Source of the DNA: Chromatiaceae bacterium
Lineage (GTDB): Bacteria > Pseudomonadota > Gammaproteobacteria > Chromatiales > Chromatiaceae
DNA: 34,126 nt
NCBI GenBank assembly: GCA_026984455.1
Contig: JALSSC010000073.1
Span: forward strand, 1-34,126
Reading direction: 5' to 3'
Positions 7,114 through 15,443 of this stretch are shown one piece after another (position 1 is the stretch's first letter; each line of letters opens with the position of its first letter). A program made the translations under genes and the position numbers. A model generated the notes under the pieces. The model worked only from the letters and a program-made list of their open reading frames with translations, made no database searches and was not told where the DNA came from.

Positions 7114-7674
7114 ATGCCCCGGAAGATCCCGACGCTCATGCCCCCGGCCCCGCCCGCCCCCGGGGGGCGATTGGGGCACGGCGGGCTTGGCGCGGCCCTG
7201 AGGCTCGTCACCCTCACCCTCCTGCTCTGGAACGGGACCGCCGCGGCCCTCAGCAGCGACCGCCGCCAACCCATCGACATCGAGGCCGATGGCGTCGAAT
7301 TGAACGAGGCCAAGGCCCAGAGCACCTATACAGGCCGGGTGGAGATCCGCCAGGGGAGTATGCACCTGTGGGCCGACCGCGTCCTGGTCCGTCATCGCGC
7401 CCGCCGCCCACAACACTTCCTGGCCACGGGCAAACCGGTGAGATTCGAGCAGCAGCTCGACGACGGCGGCCTGGTCAAGGCGCGCGCCCGGCGCATGGAA
7501 TACGACATCTCCAGCGAGGAGATCGTGCTCCAGGGCCAGGCCGTGCTCGAACAGGGCAAAGACCGTTTCGCCAGCGATCGCATCGTCTACGACCGCAAAC
7601 GCGGCCTGGTCAAGGCCGGGGCACGCGCCAAGGGCCGCCAGCGCGTCCACATCAGCATCGACCCCGACCGATGA
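7114..7674 (+). CDS. lptA: LPS transport periplasmic protein LptA
   Basis: A 186-residue periplasmic protein forming the beta-jellyroll bridge that carries lipopolysaccharide from LptC to LptD. An unusually long Pro/Gly-rich leader precedes the hydrophobic core LVTLTLLLW and a likely signal peptidase site around [11 protein letters not shown] (residue ~46). The mature start [16 protein letters not shown] and the repeating beta pattern ([33 protein letters not shown]) fit OstA/LptA. The true start may be a later codon, because the first ~25 residues are atypical. The stop overlaps the lptB start (ATGA). Confidence 0.88.
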   Translation: MPRKIPTLMPPAPPAPGGRLGHGGLGAALRLVTLTLLLWNGTAAALSSDRRQPIDIEADGVELNEAKAQSTYTGRVEIRQGSMHLWADRVLVRHRARRPQHFLATGKPVRFEQQLDDGGLVKARARRMEYDISSEEIVLQGQAVLEQGKDRFASDRIVYDRKRGLVKAGARAKGRQRVHISIDPDR

Positions 7675-8396
7675 GCCTCCTGGAGGCCGAGCACCTGAGC
7701 AAGGCCTTTCGCGGCCGGGAGGTCGTGCATGACGTCTCCCTGCGCCTGGCCGGGGGCGAGGTGGTGGGCCTGCTCGGCCCCAATGGCGCCGGCAAGACCA
7801 CCAGTTTCTACATGATCGTGGGCCTGATCCCCATGGACCGTGGGCGGGTCGTCCTGGACGGCCGGGACCTCAGCCACCTGCCCTTGCACGCCCGTGCCCG
7901 CCGTGGTCTCGGCTATCTTCCCCAGGAACCCTCGGTGTTCCGCAAGCTGAGTGTCGCCGACAACCTGCGGGCCGTACTGGAGGCCCGCCGCGGCCTGGAT
8001 GCCGCCGCCATCGCCGAACGCACCGAGTCCCTGCTCCAGGACCTGGGAATAGCCCACCTCCACGACAGCCGGGCCATCGCCCTCTCCGGCGGAGAGCGGC
8101 GCCGCCTGGAGATCGCCCGGGCCCTCGCCGCCAACCCCGACTTCATGCTCCTCGACGAGCCCTTCGCCGGGGTCGATCCCATCGCCGTGGCCGAGATCAA
8201 ACACATCGTCACCCACCTGCGGGAACGCGGCATCGGCGTGCTCATCACCGATCACAACGTGCGTGAGACCCTGGACATCTGCGACCGCGCCTATATCCTC
8301 AACGAGGGCCGCGAGATCGCCCATGGGGGCGCCGAGCACCTTCTTGCCGATCCGATGGTGCGCGAGGTCTATCTGGGGGAGCACTTTCGCCTGTGA
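7671..8396 (+). CDS. lptB: LPS export ABC transporter ATP-binding protein LptB
   Basis: A 241-residue cytoplasmic ATPase that drives lipopolysaccharide extraction with LptF and LptG, which are not in this window. The Walker A motif GPNGAGKT (residue ~36), Q-loop YLPQEPSVF, signature [15 protein letters not shown], Walker [14 protein letters not shown] and H-loop ITDHNV are all intact. Ending with VYLGEHFRL is typical of LptB. It is coupled to lptA by overlap and precedes rpoN as in most Gammaproteobacteria. Confidence 0.96.
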   Translation: MSLLEAEHLSKAFRGREVVHDVSLRLAGGEVVGLLGPNGAGKTTSFYMIVGLIPMDRGRVVLDGRDLSHLPLHARARRGLGYLPQEPSVFRKLSVADNLRAVLEARRGLDAAAIAERTESLLQDLGIAHLHDSRAIALSGGERRRLEIARALAANPDFMLLDEPFAGVDPIAVAEIKHIVTHLRERGIGVLITDHNVRETLDICDRAYILNEGREIAHGGAEHLLADPMVREVYLGEHFRL

Positions 8397-8406
8397 CCGT
8401 AAGTCC

Positions 8407-8518
8407 CGGGTTGTACCCGGCGGCGTCGCCGCCGGGGATTTCACCGTTGTGCGGGCCGCTGCTCGCCGTCCCGAGTGGCGGCAGGTCCGTGCCTTCGGCC
8501 CTGCCGGGTACAACTCGG
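8407..8518. repeat. Inverted-repeat spacer between lptB and rpoN
   Basis: GTTGTACCCGGC at 8410-8421 pairs with its exact reverse complement at 8503-8514, and flanking bases extend the match with two mismatches. Inside the left arm, 8416-8436 is itself a near-continuous palindrome (CCCGGCGGCG, one base, CGCCGCCGGG). No U-run follows, so it is not a standard intrinsic terminator. It could be a small repeat element or a transcript-processing structure. Confidence 0.5.
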
Positions 8519-8540
8519 CGCCCCCAGGTCGCTGCCGCTT

Positions 8541-8549
8541 TGCTAAACT
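8541..8549 (+). promoter_or_regulatory. Possible extended -10 promoter for rpoN
   Basis: TGCTAAACT combines a TG extension with TAAACT about 100 bp before the rpoN ATG. No convincing -35 box lies 17 bp upstream. It is the best candidate for an internal start in the spacer but weak. Confidence 0.25.
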
Positions 8550-8651
8550 GATGGGTATGATCCTTGCACCCCACGTCATGGCGGAAGAACGCACCGCAGG
8601 GCCCTGCCTCCGTCCTCGGGCTTCCCTCCGCCGTCCTCCGGCGCCGCGCCC

Positions 8652-10100
8652 ATGAAACAGACCCTGCAGCTCCGGCTCGGCCAACACCTCACCATGACAC
8701 CGCAGTTGCAACAGGCCATCCGCCTGTTGCAACTGTCCAGCCTCGATCTTGAACAAGAAGTGCGGGAGGCCCTGGAGAGCAACCCCCTGCTGGAGACCGA
8801 GGAAGAGGCACGGCAACGCGAGCCGCGCGGCGAAGAGGCACCGCCTCCACCCAAGGAGGCAGACGCGGACGCCGAGGTACGTCCCGAACGGGACACCTTG
8901 AACGAAGATCTGCCCGTGGACAGCGAATGGACCGATATCTACGACAGCTACCAGCCGCCCGCCTCCGGCAGCGCCGGGGAAGACGCCGGTCTGGACATCC
9001 TCGCCCGCAAGAGCGCCGCCACCACCCTCGACGATCACCTCCGCTGGCAGCTCAATCTGACCCCGCTCAACGACCGCGACCGGACCATCGCCGAGGCCGT
9101 GGTGGAGGGCATCGACGAAGACGGCTACCTGACCCAATCCACCGAGGACCTGCGCCTCGCCCTCGGCGGGGACTACGAGGTAGACGAGATCGAGGCCGTG
9201 GTGCACCGCGTCCAGTCCTTCGACCCCCCAGGAGTGGGCGGGCGCGACCTTCGCGAGTGCCTCTTGATCCAGCTCCGGCAGTTGCCCGAGGACACCCCTG
9301 GCCGCGATACCGCCGTGGCAATCTGCGAAGACGAATTCGAGTCGCTGAGCAAGCACGATCTACCGGCCATCCGGCGCAACCTGAAGCTGGCCCCGGTCGC
9401 GCTCGAAGGCGCCCTGCGGCTGCTCCGCTCGCTCAATCCCCGCCCCGGCTCGGTGGTCGCCGAGAGTGAACCCCAATACGTGATCCCAGACGTCTTCGTC
9501 ACCCGCAGCGGCGACGGCTGGCGGGTGGAACTCAATGCCGAGGCCCTGCCCCGGCTACGGGTCAACGCCGACTATGCGAGCCTCATCCGGCGGGCCGACC
9601 AGGGTGCCGACAACACCTTCATCAAGAACCACTTGCAGGAGGCCCGCTGGTTCATCAAGAGCCTCGCCAGCCGCAATCAGACCGTGCTGCGCGTGGCCAC
9701 CAAGATCGTCGAACTGCAACGGGGCTTCCTCGAACACGGTGAAGAGGCCATGCGCCCCCTGGTGCTGCGCGACGTGGCCGAGGCCCTGGAGATGCATGAA
9801 TCCACGATCTCCCGGGTCACCAATCAGAAGTATATGCACACCCCGCGCGGAACCTTCGAATTCAAATATTTTTTCTCCAGTAGCGTGGACACGGCCAGCG
9901 GCGGCGGCTGTTCCGCCACCGCGATCCGCGCCTTGGTCCGGAAGCTGATCGCCGCGGAGATGCCGGAAAAGCCCTTGAGCGACAACAAGATCGCCCAAAT
10001 TCTGGGCAACCAGGGTATAAAGGTCGCGAGGCGCACCATTGCCAAATACCGCGAGTCGATGGGCATCCCCCCGTCGAGCGAGCGCAAGCGTCTGGCCTGA
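8652..10100 (+). CDS. rpoN: RNA polymerase sigma-54 factor
   Basis: A 482-residue sigma-54. Region I, the glutamine/leucine-rich activator-responsive part, opens with LQLRLGQHLTMTPQLQQAIR. An acidic, Pro/Glu-rich region II follows (about residues 50-110). The core-binding and DNA-binding parts come next, with the helix-turn-helix EALEMHESTISRVTNQKYM, and the RpoN box ARRTIAKYRE near the C-terminus reads the -24 element. Length matches the family. Sigma-54 genes depend on enhancer-binding activators, none of which is in this window. It heads the hpf-ptsN-hprK block, the standard neighbourhood. Confidence 0.97.
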   Translation: MKQTLQLRLGQHLTMTPQLQQAIRLLQLSSLDLEQEVREALESNPLLETEEEARQREPRGEEAPPPPKEADADAEVRPERDTLNEDLPVDSEWTDIYDSYQPPASGSAGEDAGLDILARKSAATTLDDHLRWQLNLTPLNDRDRTIAEAVVEGIDEDGYLTQSTEDLRLALGGDYEVDEIEAVVHRVQSFDPPGVGGRDLRECLLIQLRQLPEDTPGRDTAVAICEDEFESLSKHDLPAIRRNLKLAPVALEGALRLLRSLNPRPGSVVAESEPQYVIPDVFVTRSGDGWRVELNAEALPRLRVNADYASLIRRADQGADNTFIKNHLQEARWFIKSLASRNQTVLRVATKIVELQRGFLEHGEEAMRPLVLRDVAEALEMHESTISRVTNQKYMHTPRGTFEFKYFFSSSVDTASGGGCSATAIRALVRKLIAAEMPEKPLSDNKIAQILGNQGIKVARRTIAKYRESMGIPPSSERKRLA

Positions 10101-10161
10101 AGGCCGGCCCATCGCGGCCGCGGCGCAGACGTTCCTTCACGACGCAACAAGGAGTCGAAAC

Positions 10162-10491
10162 ATGCAAATCAACCTGACGGGTCACCATATCGAACTCACC
10201 GACGCCCTGCGGGACTACGTCGACAGCAAGTTCGAGCGTGTCGCGCGCCATTTCGATCACGTCATCAATGCCCACGTCATCCTGAGTGTGGAGAAAGTGA
10301 ACAAGAAGGCCGAGGCCAATCTCCAGGTCAACGGCGCCAAGATCTTCGCCGACTCGGTCCACGAAGACATGTACGCAGCCATCGACGGGCTGATTGACAA
10401 GTTGGACCGTCAGGTGCTCAAGTACAAGGAAAAGAAGAATCCGCGCAAAGGCAGCGGGATCCCCGAGACCCCGGAGTCCTCCGAGTCCTGA
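10162..10491 (+). CDS. hpf: Ribosome hibernation promoting factor (short HPF/YfiA type)
   Basis: A 109-residue protein of the short HPF type that binds the 30S decoding region and promotes inactive 100S ribosomes in starved cells. It starts MQINLTGHHIELTDALRDYV, as typical, and has the conserved basic surface HFDHVINAHVILSVEK and DMYAAIDGLIDKLDRQVLKYKEK. The tail is short, so there is no long-form dimerisation domain. A good ribosome binding site (AAGGAG at 10149-10154) supports the ATG at 10162. The neighbours rpoN and ptsN are the usual ones. Confidence 0.93.
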   Translation: MQINLTGHHIELTDALRDYVDSKFERVARHFDHVINAHVILSVEKVNKKAEANLQVNGAKIFADSVHEDMYAAIDGLIDKLDRQVLKYKEKKNPRKGSGIPETPESSES

Positions 10492-10518
10492 GCGCATCCC
10501 CAGCAGACAGGGTGTACC

Positions 10519-10992
10519 ATGTTCCCTCCTAATTTCATCGTCACCGACCGCATTGAGAGCAACGACGACATCCAGAGCAAGAAGCGGGCGCTCCAGCGCC
10601 TGAGTGAATTGCTCGCCTCCAGTGCCCCGGGGCTGGATCCACAACGGGTGTTCGACCATCTGCTCGAGCGCGAACGGCTGGGCAGTACCGGGTTGGGACA
10701 TGGCATCGCCCTGCCCCACGCCCGGATGCCCGAGCTGGATCGGGCGGTGGGGGCCTTCCTCCGCCTTCCCCAGGGCATCGGCTTCGATGCCATCGACGAC
10801 CGCCCGGTGGACCTCGCCTTCGCCCTCCTGGTGCCGCAGGAGGCTACCGAAGAGCACCTTCAGCTGCTTGCCAAGCTGGCCTCCATGTTCGGCAACCCCC
10901 GTCTCACCGAATCCCTGCGCCGGGCGGAAGACACCGAGGCCATTCTGCGCCTGATCGAGGAAGGGGAGGCCCTGCCCGCGGGGGCCGTCTAG
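10519..10992 (+). CDS. ptsN: Nitrogen-regulatory PTS EIIA component (EIIA-Ntr)
   Basis: A 157-residue EIIA of the fructose/mannitol fold. The phosphorylated histidine is His67 in GHGIALPHARM. It takes phosphate from an HPr-like protein and regulates rather than transports; in other bacteria its targets include potassium uptake and sensor kinases. No EIIB or EIIC is encoded nearby, in keeping with a regulatory role. Its placement between hpf and hprK is standard for proteobacteria having HprK. Confidence 0.93.
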   Translation: MFPPNFIVTDRIESNDDIQSKKRALQRLSELLASSAPGLDPQRVFDHLLERERLGSTGLGHGIALPHARMPELDRAVGAFLRLPQGIGFDAIDDRPVDLAFALLVPQEATEEHLQLLAKLASMFGNPRLTESLRRAEDTEAILRLIEEGEALPAGAV

Positions 10993-10997
10993 GCGGC

Positions 10998-11951
10998 ATG
11001 CTCAGTGTACGCGACCTGATCGACCGCCTGAGCCGACGCCTGAGGTTGCGTCCGTTGGGCGATTGGGGCCTCGAGGCCTCCCTCAAGGGCGACTTTCCCG
11101 AGGCCTCCCAGCAAGCCCTGTTAGGCCCCCTCAACTGCATCCACCCCAACCGCATCCAGATCATCGGCCATTCGGAACTGGTCTATCTCGCCGACCTGGG
11201 TGACCATGCCTACCGCGAGACCCTGGACAAACTGTTCGAATGCCGCCCGGCGCTGGTGATCTTCACCGACGACATCGAGGCCGCGCCGGAGTTCTTCGAT
11301 CGCGCCAAAGAGACCGGGGTTGCCCTGGCGGCGACACCGCTGCCCGAAGCCGAACTCATCAGCAACCTCCAGTACCACCTCACCCATGCCCTCGCCGACC
11401 GCATCACCATCCACGGGGTCTTCGTGGAGATCCTGGGCATGGGCGTCTTGCTCACCGGCGATTCGGCCGTGGGCAAGAGCGAACTCGCCCTGGCCCTGAT
11501 CTCCCGCGGCCACCGCCTGGTGGCCGATGACGCCCCTCAGTTCGCCCAGATCGCCCCCGACATCCTCCAGGGGATCTGCCCGCCGCTGTTGCGCGATTTC
11601 CTCGAGGTGCGCGGCCTGGGCATCCTGAACATCCGCGAGATGTTCGGGGACAGCGCGGTCCGACGGGCCAAGGACCTGCACCTGATCGTCCACCTCAGGC
11701 GCATGGGAGAGACCGACCTCAACCAGATGGACCAGCGTCTCGACGGCAGCCATTCGCAACGCGACATCCTGGGCGTGGAGGTGCCCGAACTCACCCTTCC
11801 GGTGGCCGCCGGACGCAATCTCGAGGTCCTGGTGGAGGCCGCCGTCCGCCACCATTCCCTGCGCATGCGTGGTTACAACGCCAGCCAGGACTTCGCCGAA
11901 CGCCAGGCGCACATGATCGAGGCGTCCACCCCTGCCCGGGGGGATGCATGA
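10998..11951 (+). CDS. hprK: HPr kinase/phosphorylase
   Basis: A 317-residue bifunctional enzyme that phosphorylates HPr on Ser46 with ATP and reverses the reaction with phosphate. The N-terminal MurF-like domain ends near residue 130. The catalytic domain has the Walker A loop GDSAVGKS (154-161), and the family signature LEVRGLGILNIREMFG follows about 45 residues later. Length fits. The target Ser46 is present in the HPr encoded at 13218, so the pair can work together. The stop overlaps the rapZ start (ATGA). Confidence 0.95.
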   Translation: MLSVRDLIDRLSRRLRLRPLGDWGLEASLKGDFPEASQQALLGPLNCIHPNRIQIIGHSELVYLADLGDHAYRETLDKLFECRPALVIFTDDIEAAPEFFDRAKETGVALAATPLPEAELISNLQYHLTHALADRITIHGVFVEILGMGVLLTGDSAVGKSELALALISRGHRLVADDAPQFAQIAPDILQGICPPLLRDFLEVRGLGILNIREMFGDSAVRRAKDLHLIVHLRRMGETDLNQMDQRLDGSHSQRDILGVEVPELTLPVAAGRNLEVLVEAAVRHHSLRMRGYNASQDFAERQAHMIEASTPARGDA

Positions 11952-12817
11952 ACGCCGTCGAGGAACTCGTGGTGGTGACCGGCCGCTCGGGCTCGGGCAA
12001 GAGCATCGCCCTGCACACCCTGGAGGATCAGGGCTGGTACTGCATCGACAACCTCCCGGTATTCATGCTCGAAGGCCTGGGGCGACAACTCCTCGGCCGC
12101 CGGGATGACCGTTTCGAGCGCACGGCGGTGGGCATAGACGCGCGCAGCGACCCCGACGGACTGGCCCGGCTCCCGCGCCTGGTCGGGGACTTCGCGGACC
12201 AAGGCGTCCACTGCCGCATCCTCTATCTGGACGCCGGCCCCGAGGTGCTCATCCGGCGTTTCAGCGAGACCCGCCGCAAGCATCCGCTGTCGCGCGACGG
12301 TCACCCCCTGGCCGAGGCCCTGGCCCTGGAGCAGCGGCTGCTGGAGCCCATCCGTCTGGCCGCGGACATGGTCATCGACACCAGCCGCAGCAACGTCCAC
12401 CAGTTGCGTGACCTGGTCCGGGAGCAGATCCTGGGCAGCACCGGAAGCGCCCTCATGACCCTGCTGGAGTCCTTCGGCTTCAAACACGGAGTCCCCGGAG
12501 ACGCCGACTTCGTTTTCGACGTGCGCTGCCTGCCCAACCCCCATTGGCAGACAGAACTGCGCCCCCTCACCGGTCTCGATGACGAGGTGCGCACCTATCT
12601 GGAGGACCAGGACGACGTGATCCGCATGCGTGCAGATCTTCTCGGTTTCATCGAACGCTGGCTGCCCGCCTTCGAGGCCGAGGGACGCAGCTACCTCACC
12701 CTGGCCGTGGGCTGTACCGGTGGCCAACACCGCTCGGTCTATATGGTGGACTGGCTGGCCCACCGGCTCGGCGAGGCCGGCCGCCAGGTACGGGTGCATC
12801 ACCGGGAGCTGGCGTGA
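11948..12817 (+). CDS. rapZ: RNase adapter protein RapZ
   Basis: A 289-residue protein with an N-terminal Walker A motif (GRSGSGKS, residues 12-19) and a C-terminal domain containing GCTGGQHRSV. In Escherichia coli it binds the small RNA GlmZ and presents it to RNase E, thereby lowering glucosamine-6-phosphate synthase. The RNase E partner is encoded 4 kb downstream. Whether the sRNA exists in this organism is unknown. Coupled to hprK and to the EIIA gene by ATGA and GTGA overlaps. Confidence 0.94.
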   Translation: MNAVEELVVVTGRSGSGKSIALHTLEDQGWYCIDNLPVFMLEGLGRQLLGRRDDRFERTAVGIDARSDPDGLARLPRLVGDFADQGVHCRILYLDAGPEVLIRRFSETRRKHPLSRDGHPLAEALALEQRLLEPIRLAADMVIDTSRSNVHQLRDLVREQILGSTGSALMTLLESFGFKHGVPGDADFVFDVRCLPNPHWQTELRPLTGLDDEVRTYLEDQDDVIRMRADLLGFIERWLPAFEAEGRSYLTLAVGCTGGQHRSVYMVDWLAHRLGEAGRQVRVHHRELA

Positions 12818-13221
12818 GCGTCGGGGTCCTCATCGTCACCCACAACGAGCTGGGCTCGGCCCTGCTGGAAACCGCCACCCGGATGCTCGGTTGCGGCCCC
12901 CTGGTCACCGAGACCCTGGCGGTCACCAACGAAAGCGATGTGGACCTGCTCGGCGGCCAGGCCGCCGCCATGGCCGCCGATCTGGACCAGGGCGACGGGG
13001 TCTTGGTCCTCGCCGACATGTTCGGCTCCACCCCCGGCAACATCGCCTGCCACCTGGAACACCCGGGTCGTATCGAGGTCATCACCGGAGTCAATCTGCC
13101 CATGCTGGTACGGGTTTTCAACTACCCCCACCTGCCCCTGACGGAACTGGCGCAGAAGGCCTTCGAAGGCGGGCGTACCGGGGTCCTGCGGGTCTGTCCG
13201 CGCGAGGATGGAGCGGGATGA
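12814..13221 (+). CDS. PTS mannose-type EIIA domain protein
   Basis: A 135-residue single-domain EIIA of the mannose/sorbose class. His10 in VLIVTHNELG is the expected phosphorylation site, and LADMFGSTPGNIA is the conserved loop. No mannose-type EIIB, EIIC or EIID genes are near, so it most likely has a signalling role, as has been proposed for similar stand-alone proteins in proteobacteria with HprK. It starts with GTG, overlapping the rapZ stop, and ends overlapping HPr. Confidence 0.9.
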   Translation: MSVGVLIVTHNELGSALLETATRMLGCGPLVTETLAVTNESDVDLLGGQAAAMAADLDQGDGVLVLADMFGSTPGNIACHLEHPGRIEVITGVNLPMLVRVFNYPHLPLTELAQKAFEGGRTGVLRVCPREDGAG

Positions 13222-13487
13222 TCCGCAAGTCCGTCGATATCGTCAACCGTCTCGGCCTGCACGCCCGGGCCGCGGCCAAGTTCGTACAGACCGCGGGCAA
13301 CTACCAGAGCGAGATCCGGGTCTCGCGTGACGGTCAGACGGTGAATGGCAAGAGCATCATGGGGGTGATGATGCTGGCCGCGTCCCAGGGCAGTGAAATC
13401 GAACTAGAGGTCTCGGGAGTAGACGAGGCAGAGGCCCTGGCGGCCCTGGAACGACTCATCGCGGAGCGTTTCGGAGAACCCGAATGA
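13218..13487 (+). CDS. HPr-like phosphocarrier protein
   Basis: An 89-residue HPr. His15 in RLGLHARAAAKF accepts phosphate from enzyme I, and Ser46 in VNGKSIMGVMML is the HPr-kinase site. Both regulatory residues sit at the standard positions. It passes phosphate to EIIA-Ntr and the mannose-type EIIA encoded in the same operon. The role is equivalent to NPr (ptsO) of other proteobacteria, or to ptsH where only one HPr exists. Its ATG and stop overlap the neighbouring genes. Confidence 0.94.
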   Translation: MIRKSVDIVNRLGLHARAAAKFVQTAGNYQSEIRVSRDGQTVNGKSIMGVMMLAASQGSEIELEVSGVDEAEALAALERLIAERFGEPE

Positions 13488-15226
13488 CCTGCGCCTGCCT
13501 CGGCATCGGCATCGCCAGCGCCCACGCCGAGGCGCTGGGGCCGGCCTGGGTCCTGCACCGTGGGGATGACGAGATCCAACCGCGCCGGATCGCCCCGGCC
13601 GAGGTGGAGAGCGAGGCCAGACGTTTCCGCCGGGCCGTGGACACCGCCCGCCAGCGCCTGCAGAGGATCCGCGCTCGCATTCCCGAGGGCACCCCGGCCG
13701 ACATCGCCGAATTCATCGACGCCCACATCCTCATGCTGGGCGACGCGGCCATCGCCGAGGCCCCCCAGGAACTCATCCGCGAACGCCTGTTCGCGGCCGA
13801 ATGGGCGTTGCAGGTCAAGCGCGACGCCCTTCTCCAGGTCTTCGACGAAATGGAGGACCCCTATCTGCGCACCCGCAAGGACGACCTTGAACACGTCGTG
13901 CGGGAGATCCAGAAGGCCCTTCTGGGCGACGAGGGCAACGGCCTCGATCAGGACCTCGACGGACGTATCGTCATCGCCATCGACCTGGCCCCGGCCGACA
14001 CCATCCTCCTTCACGACCGCGGCGCCGCCGCCTTCGTCACCGAGTACGGCGGTCCCATGTCCCATACGGCGATCCTCGCCCGCAGCCTCGGGATCCCGGC
14101 GGTGGTGGGGGTGCGTCACGCCACCCGCTATCTGCGCGCGGAAGAGACCCTGATCGTGGATGGCGGCCAGGGGGTGGTGCTCGCCCACCCCGACAGCCTG
14201 GTGCTGGACCATTACCAACACCGCCTGGAGCAGGCGCGGGCGCACCACGCGGTCCTGCGCCGCCTGCTGGCACGGCCCTCGCGCACCCGCGACGGGGTGA
14301 ACGTCGAACTGCTCGCGAACGTGGAGATGCCCGGGGACCTGGAGCGGGCGCGTGACAGCGGCGCCCGGGGCGTCGGCCTGTACCGCACCGAGTTTCTGTA
14401 CATGAACCGCGAGCGGCCACCGGACGAAGAGGAGCACCTAGCCGCCTACCGGGCCATCCTGGAAGGGGCCGAGGGCCTGCCGGTCACCATCCGCACCCTG
14501 GACCTGGGCGCCGACAAGGGGCTCGAAGGCGGCGAGATCCGTTGCCCGCCGGCCTACAACCCCGCCCTCGGCCTGCGCGCCATCCGCCTGTGCCTCAAGG
14601 AACCCGAACTCTTCCGGCCGCAACTGCGGGCTATGCTCCGCGCCGCCGCCGAAGGCCCCCTGCGGATCATGCTGCCCATGCTCAGCCAGGTGAACGAGGT
14701 CCTCAGCGTGCGCCGGTTGTTGGAGCAGCTGCGTGGCGAACTCCATCGCGACGGCCTCGATTTCGCCCCCCAGGTACCCCTGGGCGGCATGATCGAGGTC
14801 CCTGCCGCGGCCCTCTCCGCACCCCTGTTCGCCCGCCACCTCGACTTCCTCTCCATCGGCACCAACGACCTCATCCAATACACCCTCGCCATCGACCGCA
14901 CCGACGACGAGGTCAACTATCTGTTCGACCCCCTGCACCCCGCCGTCCTGCGCCTCATCCACCTCACCATCCAGGCCGGCCAGGCCCATGCCATCCCCGT
15001 GAGCATGTGTGGCGAGATGGCCGGCGACGCCCATTACACCCGCCTCCTGCTGGGCCTCGGCCTGCGCCAGTTCAGCATGGAGCCGCACGGCCTGCTGGAG
15101 GTGAAGGAACAGGTCATGGCCAGCAACGCCGCGGAACTGCACCACCTCGCCCAACGCCTGGTGGCAGGGCTCGACCGGGAGGACTACCGGAGGCATCTGG
15201 AGCCGTTGCTGCAAACGGCCAGCTAG
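13484..15226 (+). CDS. ptsI: Phosphoenolpyruvate-protein phosphotransferase (enzyme I)
   Basis: A 580-residue enzyme I that takes phosphate from PEP and hands it to HPr. The HPr-binding helical domain precedes the active-site histidine His194 in GGPMSHTAILARSLGIPAVVG. The PEP-binding barrel follows with GVGLYRTEFLYM, SIGTNDLIQYT and the C-terminal cysteine Cys509 in SMCGEMAGD. There is no GAF domain, so it is the canonical type rather than PtsP. It closes the kds-lpt-rpoN-PTS block. The next gene, rluC, is convergent. Confidence 0.95.
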   Translation: MTCACLGIGIASAHAEALGPAWVLHRGDDEIQPRRIAPAEVESEARRFRRAVDTARQRLQRIRARIPEGTPADIAEFIDAHILMLGDAAIAEAPQELIRERLFAAEWALQVKRDALLQVFDEMEDPYLRTRKDDLEHVVREIQKALLGDEGNGLDQDLDGRIVIAIDLAPADTILLHDRGAAAFVTEYGGPMSHTAILARSLGIPAVVGVRHATRYLRAEETLIVDGGQGVVLAHPDSLVLDHYQHRLEQARAHHAVLRRLLARPSRTRDGVNVELLANVEMPGDLERARDSGARGVGLYRTEFLYMNRERPPDEEEHLAAYRAILEGAEGLPVTIRTLDLGADKGLEGGEIRCPPAYNPALGLRAIRLCLKEPELFRPQLRAMLRAAAEGPLRIMLPMLSQVNEVLSVRRLLEQLRGELHRDGLDFAPQVPLGGMIEVPAAALSAPLFARHLDFLSIGTNDLIQYTLAIDRTDDEVNYLFDPLHPAVLRLIHLTIQAGQAHAIPVSMCGEMAGDAHYTRLLLGLGLRQFSMEPHGLLEVKEQVMASNAAELHHLAQRLVAGLDREDYRRHLEPLLQTAS

Positions 15227-15443
15227 GAGGATAGAAAACGCTCCAGAAACAAGCGATATGTCTCGCCGGGGAGGCGGGCGCGAAGGCCTGGCCCGGGGCA
15301 CCCGTGGAAGTGGCGTTAGCGCAGCGTGAGCCAACAGAGCATACGGACCCGCCACCCTTCACCGCGGGTCCCCACGGCCCCCCAGGGGACCCATGCCCGT
15401 ACGCAACGGCTACGCAGCGCACCGCATCGGCCCCCTGCCGACT
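15227..15443. other. Spacer between convergent ptsI and rluC
   Basis: No gene seen. It contains a perfect 8-bp stem (GGGTCCCC at 15366-15373 with GGGGACCC at 15385-15392, 11-nt loop) that may help end transcription from either side, but no U-run follows, so it is not a typical intrinsic terminator. Confidence 0.45.

Noticed and set aside
7587..9356. 589-codon minus-strand open frame across lptB and rpoN
   Set aside because: Antisense shadow; LptB and RpoN motifs are unambiguous on the plus strand.
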